NCBI RefSeq assembly: GCF_000016525.1
Contig: NC_009515.1
Location: forward strand, 1,018,501 to 1,082,500
From: Methanobrevibacter smithii ATCC 35061
Lineage (GTDB): Archaea > Methanobacteriota > Methanobacteria > Methanobacteriales > Methanobacteriaceae
DNA: 64,000 bases
Reading direction: 5' to 3'
The position numbers were made by a program, and so were the translations under genes. The notes beneath the pieces were generated by a model. That model made no database searches. It was not told the origin of the DNA and was given only the letters and a program-made list of their open reading frames with translations. Of this stretch, positions 45,310 to 57,021 are shown in pieces. The first letter of the stretch is position 1. Each line of letters opens with the position of its first letter.

Positions 45310-48300
45310 TTAAGGACTGATTTTTATTGTGTTTCCAGTTTGGAAATCGTTCCAGTAGGAAGTTATAATGTATTCCCCGCTCATTAATCTGATTCCTAAG
45401 CTTGCAATACCGTCTTTATTAGTAACTTTGTGATAGAAGACACCGTTTACGTTAAATGATACGTTTTGGTTAGCTAATGGTTTACCTTGACCGTCTAAAG
45501 TTAAAGCAGTAAAGTTACTGCCGTCTAAATGTTTCATATTTAAATCCTTAGTTACTAAAGTTGGCAAGACACTGACTCTGTTTCCAATATCCAATCCGTC
45601 ATACATTGTTGTAATAGTGTAATTTCCTGGTCTTAAAGCAATTCCTAAGCTTGCAACACCATTTTTATCAGTAGTTTTAGTATAGAATACTCCGTTGATG
45701 TTAAAGGTTACATTCTTGTTTACTGCTAAAGATCCGTCTTTGTTGTAGACAGTTGCTTCAAATCTGGAAGCATTTAAGTAGTATTTGGTTAAATCGTTTT
45801 GCATGATTAATGATTTTACAGTTATGTTAAATCCTTTTTCTTCACCGGTTAACGGGTTGTAAGCTGTTAAAATGTAATTTCCAGGTCTTAACATAATACC
45901 TAAATCAGCTACCCCGTCTTTATCAGTCTTTTTGGTGTAGAAAACACCATGAATGTTAAATTTAACTTCAATGTTAGCCAGTGCTTTTCCTGTACTGTCA
46001 GTAAACTTAGCATAGAATCTGGTAGCATTCTGATACATTTTAACTAAATCTTTACTTATAATAGTCGGATTAATAGTTACAGTAATATTCTTACTTATTT
46101 TATTATACATATCTGAGCCATTATATGAAACAGTAGCCTGATAAACATTAGATACTAAGTTAAGTCCCATTGAAGCAGTACCATTAGCATCAGTTGTTTT
46201 AGCATAAGTTTGACCATTAATAGTAAAGTACACAGTAGCATTAGCTATAGGATTGCCTAAATAATCAGTTAAAACAGCAACCATTCTGGTACCGTCTTTG
46301 TAAATCATCACAATGTCAGAAATGTTTAAATTAACTTTTTTATTAATATCTACAGTGAAATTAGTCCTGATTACCTGTTTATCATAATTACTGTCTCCAG
46401 GATAAGTAACAGTCACATTATAGTTTCCTGCAGTTAAATCTTTAATGGTTAATTTTGCAGATCCATTAACAAGAACTATATTATAAACATTTTTATCCAC
46501 AGTTACAGTAATGTTTTCTTTAAGATCTTTAGGACCATTAACAGTAATTACAACATCTTCACCAGCTACACCCGCATCAATATCTACTTTTAAAGAGTCT
46601 TTAGCTTTATTAACAGTTAAAGTAGATGAATTTGTAGTTGGAACAATAACTTTTGAGTCATCGACAGAGTAAACTAAAGTGTATTTTCCAGCATTTAATT
46701 GTCCAATGACAAAACTAGCTACACCATTTTCATCAGTAACCATGTAATAAGTTTTACCATTAACTTTCAAGGTTACATTTATATTAGATAATAAATTGCC
46801 TTTAGTATCCCTTAAAGTAGCATTAGCTATTATAACTTCACCATAATCAAGAGAAATATCTTTAACATCAATAATTCCTTTTCCTAAAGAAGCACCACCA
46901 TTATAAGTTACACTCTGACCGTCAACAGTAGCAGAAATAGTATAATTACCTTCTTTTGCTTCAAAACCATTAACAACATTATTAGCTATTGTACCCTTAG
47001 TCATGCTTAAAGTAGCATTTGCTGCAGACATGTTGAAGTTACGTACTGGTAAAGAACCATTATAATCAGTAAAATTGGTTCCATTAAATACTTTGAAAGC
47101 TAAAACAGCATCCTGCAATAAACCTGTTTTGTTGGTAACATCTAAAGTTAAAACCAAATAATTATCTGGAGTAGCAATCTCTTTACTTAATTCAGTTATT
47201 ACACTATTATATCCAGATGAAAGACGTATAACTGCATTGTAATAAGTTGCATTATTGCTTCCCCACCAATTATTATCTAAATTAAGAGTTATATTAACAC
47301 CATTAACTTTACCAACTTTTACATCACCATAAATAACAGAATTTTTAATTATAATAGCATCATTTATAGTTGAGGAAGTAACCTCCACTAAATATTCAAC
47401 ATTATCAAAAATACATCCGTCAAATATTCTTGTAGAGTTAATTTTTTCATAAAATATATTTACAGATAGCAAATTGGAAAATGTTGAATTATATACATAA
47501 ATATCTTTAGGAGTTTGACTTCTACCTCCCCCAACAGTATTCCAACTGTTAAATCCGCCAAATACATAAGATCCCATAGTAGATGATCCATTTCCGTCAA
47601 CAGTTACATTATTAAAGACTATTTTTTCAGAACTTCCAAAACCAAGACAGGTTACAGATCTATCTCCCTGATAGATATTACTTGAATTAACAAGTTCCAA
47701 AGGAGTTTTTCCAGTTACTGAAATTTTAGTGTTTTCAAGAGTTATATTACCAATTTGACCTACATTAAAAGAAGCAATAACCCTATAATCTATGTTCAAA
47801 GAAGAAGCAGATATACTGTCAATAATCTGAGAATTATTCATGTATAAATTACCCTGATTTGCAATTGTTGAAGCTCTAGTTGCATGATTTGCTACAAAAG
47901 TTGTATTATCAATTGTTAAATAACCATCATTGTAAATTGCTCCACCAGCATATGCATTTTGACGTTTTACTGGGTCTGCATGACCATTATTAAAGAAATA
48001 TGAATTTTTAATAGTTAGAATACCTGCAGAGTTAATAGCTCCACCATAATTACCTTTTCCATTAATAAATTCCACTGTATCAATCAGTACATGAACATTT
48101 TTCTCAACATATAATGCAGATTGTGTATCTTTTCCAACTCTATTAATAGTCATATTAGCTATTTTAAGAGAACCTTTACCTTGTAAAGCTGTGATAAAGT
48201 ATTTGGCATCAGGATTAAAAATTATTGTTTTGTTTTCTCCATCACCAACAATTGAAATATCCGTATTTACCTGAATATCCAAATCAGCATTAAGATTTCC

Positions 48301-51135
48301 AGTATAAGTACCTTCCAATACATGAACAGTAACTGTCCTAGATTTAGATTGAGCATATTCTAATGCATTTTTAATGGTTTTAAACGGTTTAGCTAAAGAT
48401 CCATCTGCAGTACTGTCATTACCTTTAGCATCAGACACATAAACTGTGATATTATCTAAAATAGTATTAATTTTAACAGTTATAGTTCCATTTTTATATA
48501 TGTAATTTTTACCATTTGCATCATAAGTTCCGCTTAAACTATATTTACCGTCTTCAAATCCGACATAATTATAAGTAGCTATGCCATTAACTACATCAGC
48601 AATTCCTGCATAATTTCCATCAATTAAAAATGTAACAGTGTTTCCACTAATAACTGCTCCACTAGGATGTGTTACTTGTGCAGTTAATTTACCTGCTAAT
48701 TCTGCAACATTTAAATCATTGAAAGTAATTGTAAGTCCAGTTACATTTGCAACACCATTATTAGCAACAGGTGTGGAAATATAAATATCCTTACCTTCAG
48801 GAGCATTATTATTTTCAAATAAAGAATCATTAGAAATAGTTAAATCTGGAATATTGCTGGTTTTACCATTTGTTACAGAAAATAAATAAATAGCTCCACC
48901 CATAGTGTTAGCAGTGTTATCTTTAAAAGTAACATTGTTAAAGGTAGCTCCTGAAACAGTAGCTGCTCCACCATTAGCTCCGGAGTTATTTATAAATTTG
49001 ACATTTTCAAAAGTTGCAACAGGAACAAAACTGCTACTACTTATGTAAGCATATACAGCACCACCATCACCAGCAGCACGGTTGTTTATAAAAGTATCAT
49101 TTATAAATATTGTTTTTGCACCACCAGATACATAAACAGCTCCACCATTAGTTCCAGCATAATTTGAATCATAAATATTATTTATACTTATAATATTTTG
49201 GGCATAAACAGCTCCACCTTCAGCATTGCTATTTTTAGGATTAGTATTATTTATGAATTTAGAATTAGTAACAGTTAAATTGTTAGTTCCTCTTATAACT
49301 CCACCAAGAGTAGCACCTACATTATCTGCAAAATAGGAATTGTTTATTGTTGCATAACCTAACCACATATTTCCTTTATTGTTAATATAAGTTAAATTAT
49401 TAAATACTAATTTTGAGTTTTGAGTATCTATATCATATAATAAATTACTATTAGATGTGGAATTTTTAATAATACAATCATTCATAGTTAATGAAGATCC
49501 GTAAATTATTCCCCAATTCCAATTAACATTAGTTGCTTTTCCATTAGTAAATGTTAAATTAGTAAGAGATACATCTAATCCTTTATCAAAATAGAAGAAA
49601 TAATCTTTATCCTGACCATCAATAATTGTTTTACCATAATTTTCACCAATTAAATTTAAAACAGCTATTCTATTATATTTTAAATTAACATTGCCAGTAC
49701 CTAAATAAGTACCATCCATAATATGAATAGTAATGTTGATTGATTTATCTAATCCTGCAGTTATTGCATGATTAATTGTGTTGAACGGATTATTTTTACT
49801 TCCGTCACCAGTTGTATCATTACCCTTTGTAGAAACCCAGAATTCCGCAGGGGTTCTGTCAATATTGACAGTTAATGTAGCTGGATTGAAAGTATTATTT
49901 TCTCCATTATAATTACCGTTTATTTCATGTTTACCATTGTCAAATAATTTGGAAACAGAAACTGATGCAAAACCATTATCTGAACCACTTTCACCTACTT
50001 TCATACCATCTATATTAAATTCAATATTTCTAAGAGAAGCAATAGTATTTCCTGCATCATCAGTTATAGTTGCACTTAAAGTAAAAGTAGTTTTATCAGT
50101 GAATACATTATTAAATGTAATAACAGCATTCATAAAACCATTATTATAAATTAATCCCATTTTAGAAGAAGAATTTACAAATTTATTTTGTTTTAATATA
50201 TTATTCCCTTCTATATATATTACTCCATATTGAGCCCAATAACCAGTCTCTGTATTGGAATTAGTACAATTAATAAATACATTATTCATTATTTGACCAT
50301 TACCGCTGGAAATTTGAAGAGCCGCATCATTGTAATTACCAACAATATCTTTAAAAGTATTTCCAGTTATTTTAGCATTTTTAGAATTGGATATGTATAC
50401 AGATGCTCCGCAGGAATATCCTGTATTAGTAGCATTGTAAAAAGAAGAATTATCTATATAAACATTACCTTTATTGTTATTAAAACAAATGTCAGGACCC
50501 TGATTTGAAGCCTTGTTGTTTTTAAATACAGAATTAGTTACTTTTAAATCCATACCTTTAGAAACAATAGCTCCTTGGGAACCAGTTGCATAATTATTTT
50601 CAAATACACAATTATCAACAGTTAAGTTACCTCCACAATTAATCATACTTCCAGTACTAGCTTTTCCATTAATGAAAGAAATGTTTATCAAAGTTAAAGC
50701 AGTATCTCCACTAACAGATTTAAGAAATGAACTTACACTTTCACCATCAATAAATGTTTTATCATTCCCCTGACCAATAATAGTTAAAGAACCGCCATAT
50801 TTTTCATGAGCTAAACTAATACTTAAATCAGTATTATTATCTCCAGTGAATGTTCCTTTACTTAAATAAATAACAGCATTATCAGAAGCATTAACACTTG
50901 AAATACCTTTATTTATTGTAGCATAAGGACTATTTTGACTACCAGTATTTGAATCATCCCCAGTAGTATTCACATAAATCGTTTTATCATAACTTATCCC
51001 ATCATCTAAAACATGGGATGAAGCACTATCAACTGCTAACACATCAGCAGATGAATCTTCTTGTGCACTAACTGCACCAAGAGTTAAAATAGCTAGTAAT
51101 AACATACTAACCAACATCATTTTATTTAATTTCAT
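45310..51135 (-). CDS. Adhesin-like protein 1, beta-helix plus Ig-like repeats
   Basis: 1941 residues. A signal peptide (LLLAILTLGAVSAQE, cleavage near residue 24) is followed by three right-handed beta-helix modules, each opened by a GxDxxxGSxxxPFxTIxxA-like motif (near residues 58, 440 and 910), with Asn-ladder repeats. Ig-like linkers join them. From about residue 1390 there are tandem Ig-like domains with the FNINGVFYTKTTDKNGVASLG type core, ending NTIKISP. N-x-S/T sites are very frequent, so heavy glycosylation is likely. No C-terminal membrane anchor is seen. Probably a surface adhesin of this gut methanogen; attachment to the wall is unexplained. GGTGA precedes the ATG. Confidence 0.88.
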   Translation of the reverse strand: MKLNKMMLVSMLLLAILTLGAVSAQEDSSADVLAVDSASSHVLDDGISYDKTIYVNTTGDDSNTGSQNSPYATINKGISSVNASDNAVIYLSKGTFTGDNNTDLSISLAHEKYGGSLTIIGQGNDKTFIDGESVSSFLKSVSGDTALTLINISFINGKASTGSMINCGGNLTVDNCVFENNYATGSQGAIVSKGMDLKVTNSVFKNNKASNQGPDICFNNNKGNVYIDNSSFYNATNTGYSCGASVYISNSKNAKITGNTFKDIVGNYNDAALQISSGNGQIMNNVFINCTNSNTETGYWAQYGVIYIEGNNILKQNKFVNSSSKMGLIYNNGFMNAVITFNNVFTDKTTFTLSATITDDAGNTIASLRNIEFNIDGMKVGESGSDNGFASVSVSKLFDNGKHEINGNYNGENNTFNPATLTVNIDRTPAEFWVSTKGNDTTGDGSKNNPFNTINHAITAGLDKSINITIHIMDGTYLGTGNVNLKYNRIAVLNLIGENYGKTIIDGQDKDYFFYFDKGLDVSLTNLTFTNGKATNVNWNWGIIYGSSLTMNDCIIKNSTSNSNLLYDIDTQNSKLVFNNLTYINNKGNMWLGYATINNSYFADNVGATLGGVIRGTNNLTVTNSKFINNTNPKNSNAEGGAVYAQNIISINNIYDSNYAGTNGGAVYVSGGAKTIFINDTFINNRAAGDGGAVYAYISSSSFVPVATFENVKFINNSGANGGAATVSGATFNNVTFKDNTANTMGGAIYLFSVTNGKTSNIPDLTISNDSLFENNNAPEGKDIYISTPVANNGVANVTGLTITFNDLNVAELAGKLTAQVTHPSGAVISGNTVTFLIDGNYAGIADVVNGIATYNYVGFEDGKYSLSGTYDANGKNYIYKNGTITVKINTILDNITVYVSDAKGNDSTADGSLAKPFKTIKNALEYAQSKSRTVTVHVLEGTYTGNLNADLDIQVNTDISIVGDGENKTIIFNPDAKYFITALQGKGSLKIANMTINRVGKDTQSALYVEKNVHVLIDTVEFINGKGNYGGAINSAGILTIKNSYFFNNGHADPVKRQNAYAGGAIYNDGYLTIDNTTFVANHATRASTIANQGNLYMNNSQIIDSISASSLNIDYRVIASFNVGQIGNITLENTKISVTGKTPLELVNSSNIYQGDRSVTCLGFGSSEKIVFNNVTVDGNGSSTMGSYVFGGFNSWNTVGGGRSQTPKDIYVYNSTFSNLLSVNIFYEKINSTRIFDGCIFDNVEYLVEVTSSTINDAIIIKNSVIYGDVKVGKVNGVNITLNLDNNWWGSNNATYYNAVIRLSSGYNSVITELSKEIATPDNYLVLTLDVTNKTGLLQDAVLAFKVFNGTNFTDYNGSLPVRNFNMSAANATLSMTKGTIANNVVNGFEAKEGNYTISATVDGQSVTYNGGASLGKGIIDVKDISLDYGEVIIANATLRDTKGNLLSNINVTLKVNGKTYYMVTDENGVASFVIGQLNAGKYTLVYSVDDSKVIVPTTNSSTLTVNKAKDSLKVDIDAGVAGEDVVITVNGPKDLKENITVTVDKNVYNIVLVNGSAKLTIKDLTAGNYNVTVTYPGDSNYDKQVIRTNFTVDINKKVNLNISDIVMIYKDGTRMVAVLTDYLGNPIANATVYFTINGQTYAKTTDANGTASMGLNLVSNVYQATVSYNGSDMYNKISKNITVTINPTIISKDLVKMYQNATRFYAKFTDSTGKALANIEVKFNIHGVFYTKKTDKDGVADLGIMLRPGNYILTAYNPLTGEEKGFNITVKSLIMQNDLTKYYLNASRFEATVYNKDGSLAVNKNVTFNINGVFYTKTTDKNGVASLGIALRPGNYTITTMYDGLDIGNRVSVLPTLVTKDLNMKHLDGSNFTALTLDGQGKPLANQNVSFNVNGVFYHKVTNKDGIASLGIRLMSGEYIITSYWNDFQTGNTIKISP

Positions 51136-51205
51136 AAAATTTCACCAAAAAAATTTAAAATTATACTTAAAAAATATCAAGCATAATTAAAATATAAGTA
51201 TATTT
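51136..51205 (-). promoter_or_regulatory. Conserved 5' region of adhesin-like gene 1
   Basis: About 70 nt nearly identical to the region before adhesin-like gene 2 (57022-57091), including GGTGAAATTTT before the ATG and a TATA-like TTAAATATA further up. This suggests shared control. Confidence 0.55.
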
Positions 51206-51253
51206 AAAATAATATTTAAAATTTATTAAAATAAATTGCTTTTGAAATATGTT

Positions 51254-51291
51254 AAAAAAAGAAAAAAAAGTAAGAGAATTATGAATTCTCT
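51254..51291 (-). terminator. Terminator of adhesin-like gene 2
   Basis: AGAGAATT-ATG-AATTCTCT hairpin (51273-51291) and T-tracts, matching the one after gene 1. Confidence 0.8.
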
Positions 51292-54200
51292 TTAAGGACT
51301 TATTTTTATTGTGTTTCCTGTTTGGAAGTCATTCCAGTAGGAAGTTATGATGTATTCGCCACTCATTAATCTGATTCCTAAGCTTGCAATACCGTCTTTA
51401 TTAGTAACTTTGTGATAGAAAACACCATTTACGTTAAATGATACATTTTGGTTAGCTAATGGCTTACCTTGACCATCTAAAGTTAAAGCAGTAAAATTGC
51501 TGCCGTCTAAGTGTTTCATGGAGAGATCTTTTGTTACTAAAGTTGGCATGACAGTGACTTTGTTTCCAATGTCTAATCCATCATACATTGTTGTAATGAT
51601 ATAGTTTCCTGGTCTTAAAGCTATTCCTAAGCTTGCAACACCGTTTTTATCAGTGGTTTTAGTGTAGAATACACCGTTGATGTTAAAGGTTACATTCTTG
51701 TTTACTGCTAAAGATCCGTCTTTATTGTAGACAGTTGCTTCAAATCTGGAAGCATTTAAGTAATATTTGGTTAAGTCATTTTGCATGATTAATGATTTTA
51801 CGGTTATGTTAAATCCTTTTTCTTCACCGGTTAACGGGTTGTAAGCAGTTAAAATATAAGATCCCGGTCTTAACATAATACCCAAATCAGCTACACCGTC
51901 TTTATCAGTCTTTTTGGTGTAGAAAACACCATGAATGTTAAATTTAACTTCAGTGTTAGCTAATGCTTTTCCTGTGCTGTCAGTGAATTTAGCATAGAAT
52001 CTGGTAGCATTCTGATACATTTTAACCAAATCTTTACTTATAATAGTCGGATTAATAGTTACAGTAATATTCTTACTTATTTTATTATACATATCTGAAC
52101 CATTATATGAAACAGTAGCCTGATAAACATTAGATACTAAGTTAAGTCCCATTGAAGCAGTACCGTTAGCATCAGTTGTTTTAGCATAAGTTTGACCATT
52201 AATAGTAAAGTACACAGTTGCATTAGCTATAGGATTACCTAAATAATCAGTTAAAACAGCAACCATTCTGGTACCGTCTTTGTAAATCATCACAATGTCA
52301 GAAATGTTTAAATTAACTTTTTTATTAATATCTACAGTGAAATTAGTCCTGATTACTTGTTTTTCATAGTTTTTATCACCAGAATAAGTAACAGTCACAT
52401 TATAGTTTCCTGCAACTAAATCTTTAATGGTTAATTTTGCAGATCCATTAACAAGAACTACATTATAAGATTTGCCATTTACCAATACAGTTACATTGCC
52501 TGTTGCATCTTTAGGACCAACAACATTAATTACACTATCCTCACCAGCAACACTAGCATTAACATCTACTTTCAAGGAATCTTTAGCTTTATTAACAGTT
52601 AAAGTTGAAGAATTAGTTACATCAGAAATAACTTTACTGCCACTTACAGAGTAAACTAAAGTGTATTTTCCGGCATTTAACTGTCCAATTACAAAACTGA
52701 CAGTACCATTTTCATCAGTAACTAAAGTATAAGTTTTACCGTTGACTTTCAAGGTCACATTAACATTAGCTAATGGATTATCTTTAGCATCCATTAAAGT
52801 AGCATTAGCAATTACAACATCACCATAATCAGCAACAACATCATTAACTTCAATAATACCTTTACCAATACTTGCAACACCATTATAAGTTACACTCTGA
52901 CCGTCAACAGTAGCAGAAATAGTATAATTACCTTCTTTAGCTTCAAAACCATTAACAACATTATTAGCTATTGTACCATTAGCAATACTCAAAGTACCAT
53001 TAACCATAGACATATTGAAATTACGTAATGGTAAAGAACCATTATAATCAGTTAAATTAGTTCCATTAAAGACTTTAAATGCTAAAACAGCACCCTGCAA
53101 CAAACCGGTGTTATTAGTAACATCTAAAGTTAAAACCAACCATGTATCAGGAGTCATATTAACAAGGGTTCTGTTTGCATCAACAACAGTAAATACTGGT
53201 TGAGTATTGTTACCCCACCAATTGTTATTTAAATCAATGATTCCAGTAGTTGGACTGCCTAAATTAGTCCATGAAACAGCATTTGGATTTACAATATAAC
53301 AATTAGTAATGTTAAGTATGCCAAATGCATTAGTTGTTAAAACTTTACCTTTAATATCAATAATACAATTATTTAAAGATACATTACCAGATCTGTTTAA
53401 ATTAGGTCTAAAACCAACATTGTTAATGTTATTGATGTTTATAAAAGTACAATTATCAAATTTAATAATATTTTGCCAGTTATACTCTGCAGAAGAACCA
53501 TAATATGATCCAAATATATCTCCAGCAGCTATTGATTCATTGTATCTGAAAATACATCCATATGATTCAACTCTATTTAAACCAGCTAAATATATGTAAC
53601 CTTTTTTATTTTGAATATCTGTTCTTCCAGCATCAGTTGAAGTTCTTCCAAGGTCTTGAATTGTAGTATTAATTAAAGTTATACCAGCATCAATTCCTAC
53701 AATGTTTCCATAGTGAGATCCACTCCACCAGTAAGCTTCTTCAACTAATGAATTCTGTAAAGTCATGTCTTTAATTACAAAAATATTTGATCCCCTGTAT
53801 GCATAATTTGCAAAGAAGTAAGAATTATTAACTATTAAAGTACCATTGTTAGTTAATCCTCCACCATATGATGAAAAACCATTTCTTACAAATGAACAGT
53901 TGTTAATAATCATATTTCCAGAGTTTAATACTGCTCCCCCAAGAGTTCCTTTATTATTTTCAAAGTAAATATTATTTAAATGAACATTTGAACCTGGCAA
54001 AGCAATAATAGGAGAATGAATATTTTTTACATTTTGATATGGATATACTGCACTAGCATCTGCTTTAGAACCATTAACCATACTCATATTTTCAATAGTA
54101 ATTATATTACTGCCTTTAGCTATTGTAAAGAAATCATTAGTTTGATTACCGCATAAAATAGTTTTATTAACTCCAGCACCAGTAATTGTTACGCTTACAG

Positions 54201-57021
54201 TAGATGAAAGCTCAATATTTGTATTACCTTCACCTGAATAAATACCTTCCAAAACATGAATAAATAACACATAACTTTGAGAATATCCGTAGTTTAATGC
54301 TTTTTTAATTGTTTTAAATGGTTTAGCTAAGCTGCCATCACCATTTACATCATCACCTAATTTATCAGAAACATAAACAGTTACATTATTTTTTAATGGT
54401 TTTAAAGCTACTTTAACAGTTCCATTAATGATTTTATCACTTGCATCTGCAAATACATAATCACCAGACAAAGTATAAGTTCCATTTTTAAATCCAAGAT
54501 AATCTAGTGATGCAATACCATTAACAACCTCAGAAGTTCCCATATAAGTACCATTCAAATAGAACTTAACAGAACCTCCACCAATTACAGCACCAGAAAT
54601 ATGAGATACAGACATAGACACAGTATCTGCTAAAAATTGAGTAGTTAAATTATTGAAAGTTATAGTAAGATTAGTTAACTTAGCATCAACATATTGCTTA
54701 TTGTCAGAATGTTCTATGTAAATATCCTTACCATTAATTACAGCTGTGTTATCTTTGAAAATACAGCCAGTTAATGTAATATTAGAATCTACAGAATAAT
54801 AATCAGAAGTATGATGAGGAGCTAAGTAAATTGCACCACCATAATTTGCAGAATTGTTTATAAAAGTACAATCAACAATAGAACCCATAACAGTTTGAAT
54901 TGCTCCACCTTTATCACCAAAACAATCAATAAAAGTAGAATTAATCACATCACAAAGCATTTTATAATTATTATAAGTATTTGAAAATCCTATAAATGCA
55001 GTTCCATTATTTTTCTTGAAATAATCATTTTTAGATAAAATAAAAGAAAGTAATGAACCAGTGTTATTTATAAACTTATTATTAATAGAAATACCTTGCT
55101 GAGTAGCCCTAACTAAACCAAAATTATTTTCAAATACAGAATTAGTTATATTAATATAACCTCCTTCAAGGAAATAAAGATTATATGCATTATTTATTTT
55201 ATTATTAGCTAAATAAGATTTATCAATAGATGAAACACCAGTAATCATACCTGTATTATTGCAAAATGTCAAATTATCAATAGTAGAACTTCCATCTATA
55301 ATCTTACCACCATAAGTGTTAACATTGTCAGAAATTATACAATCTTCAATAACAGAAGGTGCATTAGTAGTTATTAATGAATATAATCCACTAATATATT
55401 TTGTTATTGAACCGTTTTTATAAGTTAAATTTTTTAATACGACATTTGTGTAACTACCAGTTTTTAAAAACCAATTTCTATTTTGACCATCAATTAATAC
55501 TTTATTATATCCTTCACCTACCAAAGTTAAGTTACCAAGGTTAGAAAAAGTTAAATTAGTATTATTAACTCCACTATAAGTTCCACTATTTATATGGATA
55601 GTTGGATATAAAGATTTTCCAAAACCGTAGTTTATAGCATAACCAATGGTTTTAAACGGATTAAGTTTAGAACCGTCACCAGTTAAATCATCACCATTTA
55701 CACCATCAACCCATAAATCAATAGGAGTTTGATCAATATTAACAGATAAAATACCCGGAGTCATAGAAACATTATTACTGCCCCAAGTACCATTAATAAC
55801 TAAATCACCATTAGGAACTAACTTAGTTAGAGATAAAACAGCTAAACCATTAGTAACTGCTGCTTGACCTACCTGTTCACCATTAATATAAAAAGTAACA
55901 CCATTATATGCCTGAGTTTGACCTGAAACATTGTTTCCATCTACATCAGTTACTCTACATGAAACTTTAAAAGTAGGAGAAGTTGTAGAATTATTTAAAA
56001 AAGTAATAATTACATTCATACTTCCACCATTAAATATTTGACCTTTACTTGCAGAAGTAGAATTAACAAAAGCATTACCTTTAACAAAATTCTTACCATT
56101 AATATTAATTACAGCACTACTTTGCCCTTTATTGTTACAGTTGATAAAAGTATTGTTTACAATAATACCATTTCCATTATATCCGGAATTAGCATATAAT
56201 GCAGCATCATATGCATTACCTGAAGTGGATATATTAACAAACCTATTATTCTTAATTATAGTACTATTATATACATTAATATATGCACCTGCACCAGTAC
56301 AATAAGTGCTTCTAGCAATAGAATTTTCAAATACACAATTCATAAGTTGTGCATTTTGCATACTACTTGCAAAAATTGATCCTCCATAACTATTAACACT
56401 ATTATTCCTAAAAATAGAATTAGTTACTTTAAAATCATTAGATTGTTGATAAATTGCACCACCATTATAACCTGTTGCATAATTATCCTCAAACAAACAA
56501 TTATCAATAGTTAAAACAGCATTACTTGTAATAGCACCACCAGTATTGGATTTACCATTAATAAATGCAATATTTTTAAAAACAATTATAGAATCCCCAC
56601 TCATTGACTTAAAAATAGGAGCCATCTGTTCCCCATCAATAAATGTCTTATCATATCCTCGACCAATAAAAGTCAAAGATCCATTATAATTTTTATGAGC
56701 CAAATTAATACTTAAATCAGTATTATTATCCCCAGTGAATGTTCCTTCACTTAAATAAATAACTGCATTATCAGAAGCATTGACACTTGAAATACCCTTA
56801 TTTATTGTAGCATAAGGACTAGTTTGACTACCAGAATTTGAATCATCACCAGTAGTATTCACATAAATCGTCTTATCATAACTTATCCCATCACCAACAT
56901 GAGATGAAGCACTATCAACTGCCAAAACATCAGCAGAAGAACCCTCCTGAGCACTAACAGCACCAAGAGTCAAAATAGCCAGTAATAAAATACCAACTAA
57001 CATCACTTTATTTAATCTCAT
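51292..57021 (-). CDS. Adhesin-like protein 2, paralogue of protein 1
   Basis: 1909 residues with the same plan as protein 1: near-identical signal peptide and first module start, three beta-helix modules (openings near residues 55, 440 and 905), and Ig-like repeats to the end. From KVNLNISDIVMIYKDGTRM to the C terminus, about 350 residues, I see only about seven differences from protein 1, whereas the middle is largely different. Thus it is a tandem duplicate with divergent ligand-exposing helices. No membrane anchor at the C terminus. Convergent repeats, promoter and terminator are shared with gene 1. Confidence 0.88.
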   Translation of the reverse strand: MRLNKVMLVGILLLAILTLGAVSAQEGSSADVLAVDSASSHVGDGISYDKTIYVNTTGDDSNSGSQTSPYATINKGISSVNASDNAVIYLSEGTFTGDNNTDLSINLAHKNYNGSLTFIGRGYDKTFIDGEQMAPIFKSMSGDSIIVFKNIAFINGKSNTGGAITSNAVLTIDNCLFEDNYATGYNGGAIYQQSNDFKVTNSIFRNNSVNSYGGSIFASSMQNAQLMNCVFENSIARSTYCTGAGAYINVYNSTIIKNNRFVNISTSGNAYDAALYANSGYNGNGIIVNNTFINCNNKGQSSAVININGKNFVKGNAFVNSTSASKGQIFNGGSMNVIITFLNNSTTSPTFKVSCRVTDVDGNNVSGQTQAYNGVTFYINGEQVGQAAVTNGLAVLSLTKLVPNGDLVINGTWGSNNVSMTPGILSVNIDQTPIDLWVDGVNGDDLTGDGSKLNPFKTIGYAINYGFGKSLYPTIHINSGTYSGVNNTNLTFSNLGNLTLVGEGYNKVLIDGQNRNWFLKTGSYTNVVLKNLTYKNGSITKYISGLYSLITTNAPSVIEDCIISDNVNTYGGKIIDGSSTIDNLTFCNNTGMITGVSSIDKSYLANNKINNAYNLYFLEGGYINITNSVFENNFGLVRATQQGISINNKFINNTGSLLSFILSKNDYFKKNNGTAFIGFSNTYNNYKMLCDVINSTFIDCFGDKGGAIQTVMGSIVDCTFINNSANYGGAIYLAPHHTSDYYSVDSNITLTGCIFKDNTAVINGKDIYIEHSDNKQYVDAKLTNLTITFNNLTTQFLADTVSMSVSHISGAVIGGGSVKFYLNGTYMGTSEVVNGIASLDYLGFKNGTYTLSGDYVFADASDKIINGTVKVALKPLKNNVTVYVSDKLGDDVNGDGSLAKPFKTIKKALNYGYSQSYVLFIHVLEGIYSGEGNTNIELSSTVSVTITGAGVNKTILCGNQTNDFFTIAKGSNIITIENMSMVNGSKADASAVYPYQNVKNIHSPIIALPGSNVHLNNIYFENNKGTLGGAVLNSGNMIINNCSFVRNGFSSYGGGLTNNGTLIVNNSYFFANYAYRGSNIFVIKDMTLQNSLVEEAYWWSGSHYGNIVGIDAGITLINTTIQDLGRTSTDAGRTDIQNKKGYIYLAGLNRVESYGCIFRYNESIAAGDIFGSYYGSSAEYNWQNIIKFDNCTFININNINNVGFRPNLNRSGNVSLNNCIIDIKGKVLTTNAFGILNITNCYIVNPNAVSWTNLGSPTTGIIDLNNNWWGNNTQPVFTVVDANRTLVNMTPDTWLVLTLDVTNNTGLLQGAVLAFKVFNGTNLTDYNGSLPLRNFNMSMVNGTLSIANGTIANNVVNGFEAKEGNYTISATVDGQSVTYNGVASIGKGIIEVNDVVADYGDVVIANATLMDAKDNPLANVNVTLKVNGKTYTLVTDENGTVSFVIGQLNAGKYTLVYSVSGSKVISDVTNSSTLTVNKAKDSLKVDVNASVAGEDSVINVVGPKDATGNVTVLVNGKSYNVVLVNGSAKLTIKDLVAGNYNVTVTYSGDKNYEKQVIRTNFTVDINKKVNLNISDIVMIYKDGTRMVAVLTDYLGNPIANATVYFTINGQTYAKTTDANGTASMGLNLVSNVYQATVSYNGSDMYNKISKNITVTINPTIISKDLVKMYQNATRFYAKFTDSTGKALANTEVKFNIHGVFYTKKTDKDGVADLGIMLRPGSYILTAYNPLTGEEKGFNITVKSLIMQNDLTKYYLNASRFEATVYNKDGSLAVNKNVTFNINGVFYTKTTDKNGVASLGIALRPGNYIITTMYDGLDIGNKVTVMPTLVTKDLSMKHLDGSNFTALTLDGQGKPLANQNVSFNVNGVFYHKVTNKDGIASLGIRLMSGEYIITSYWNDFQTGNTIKISP

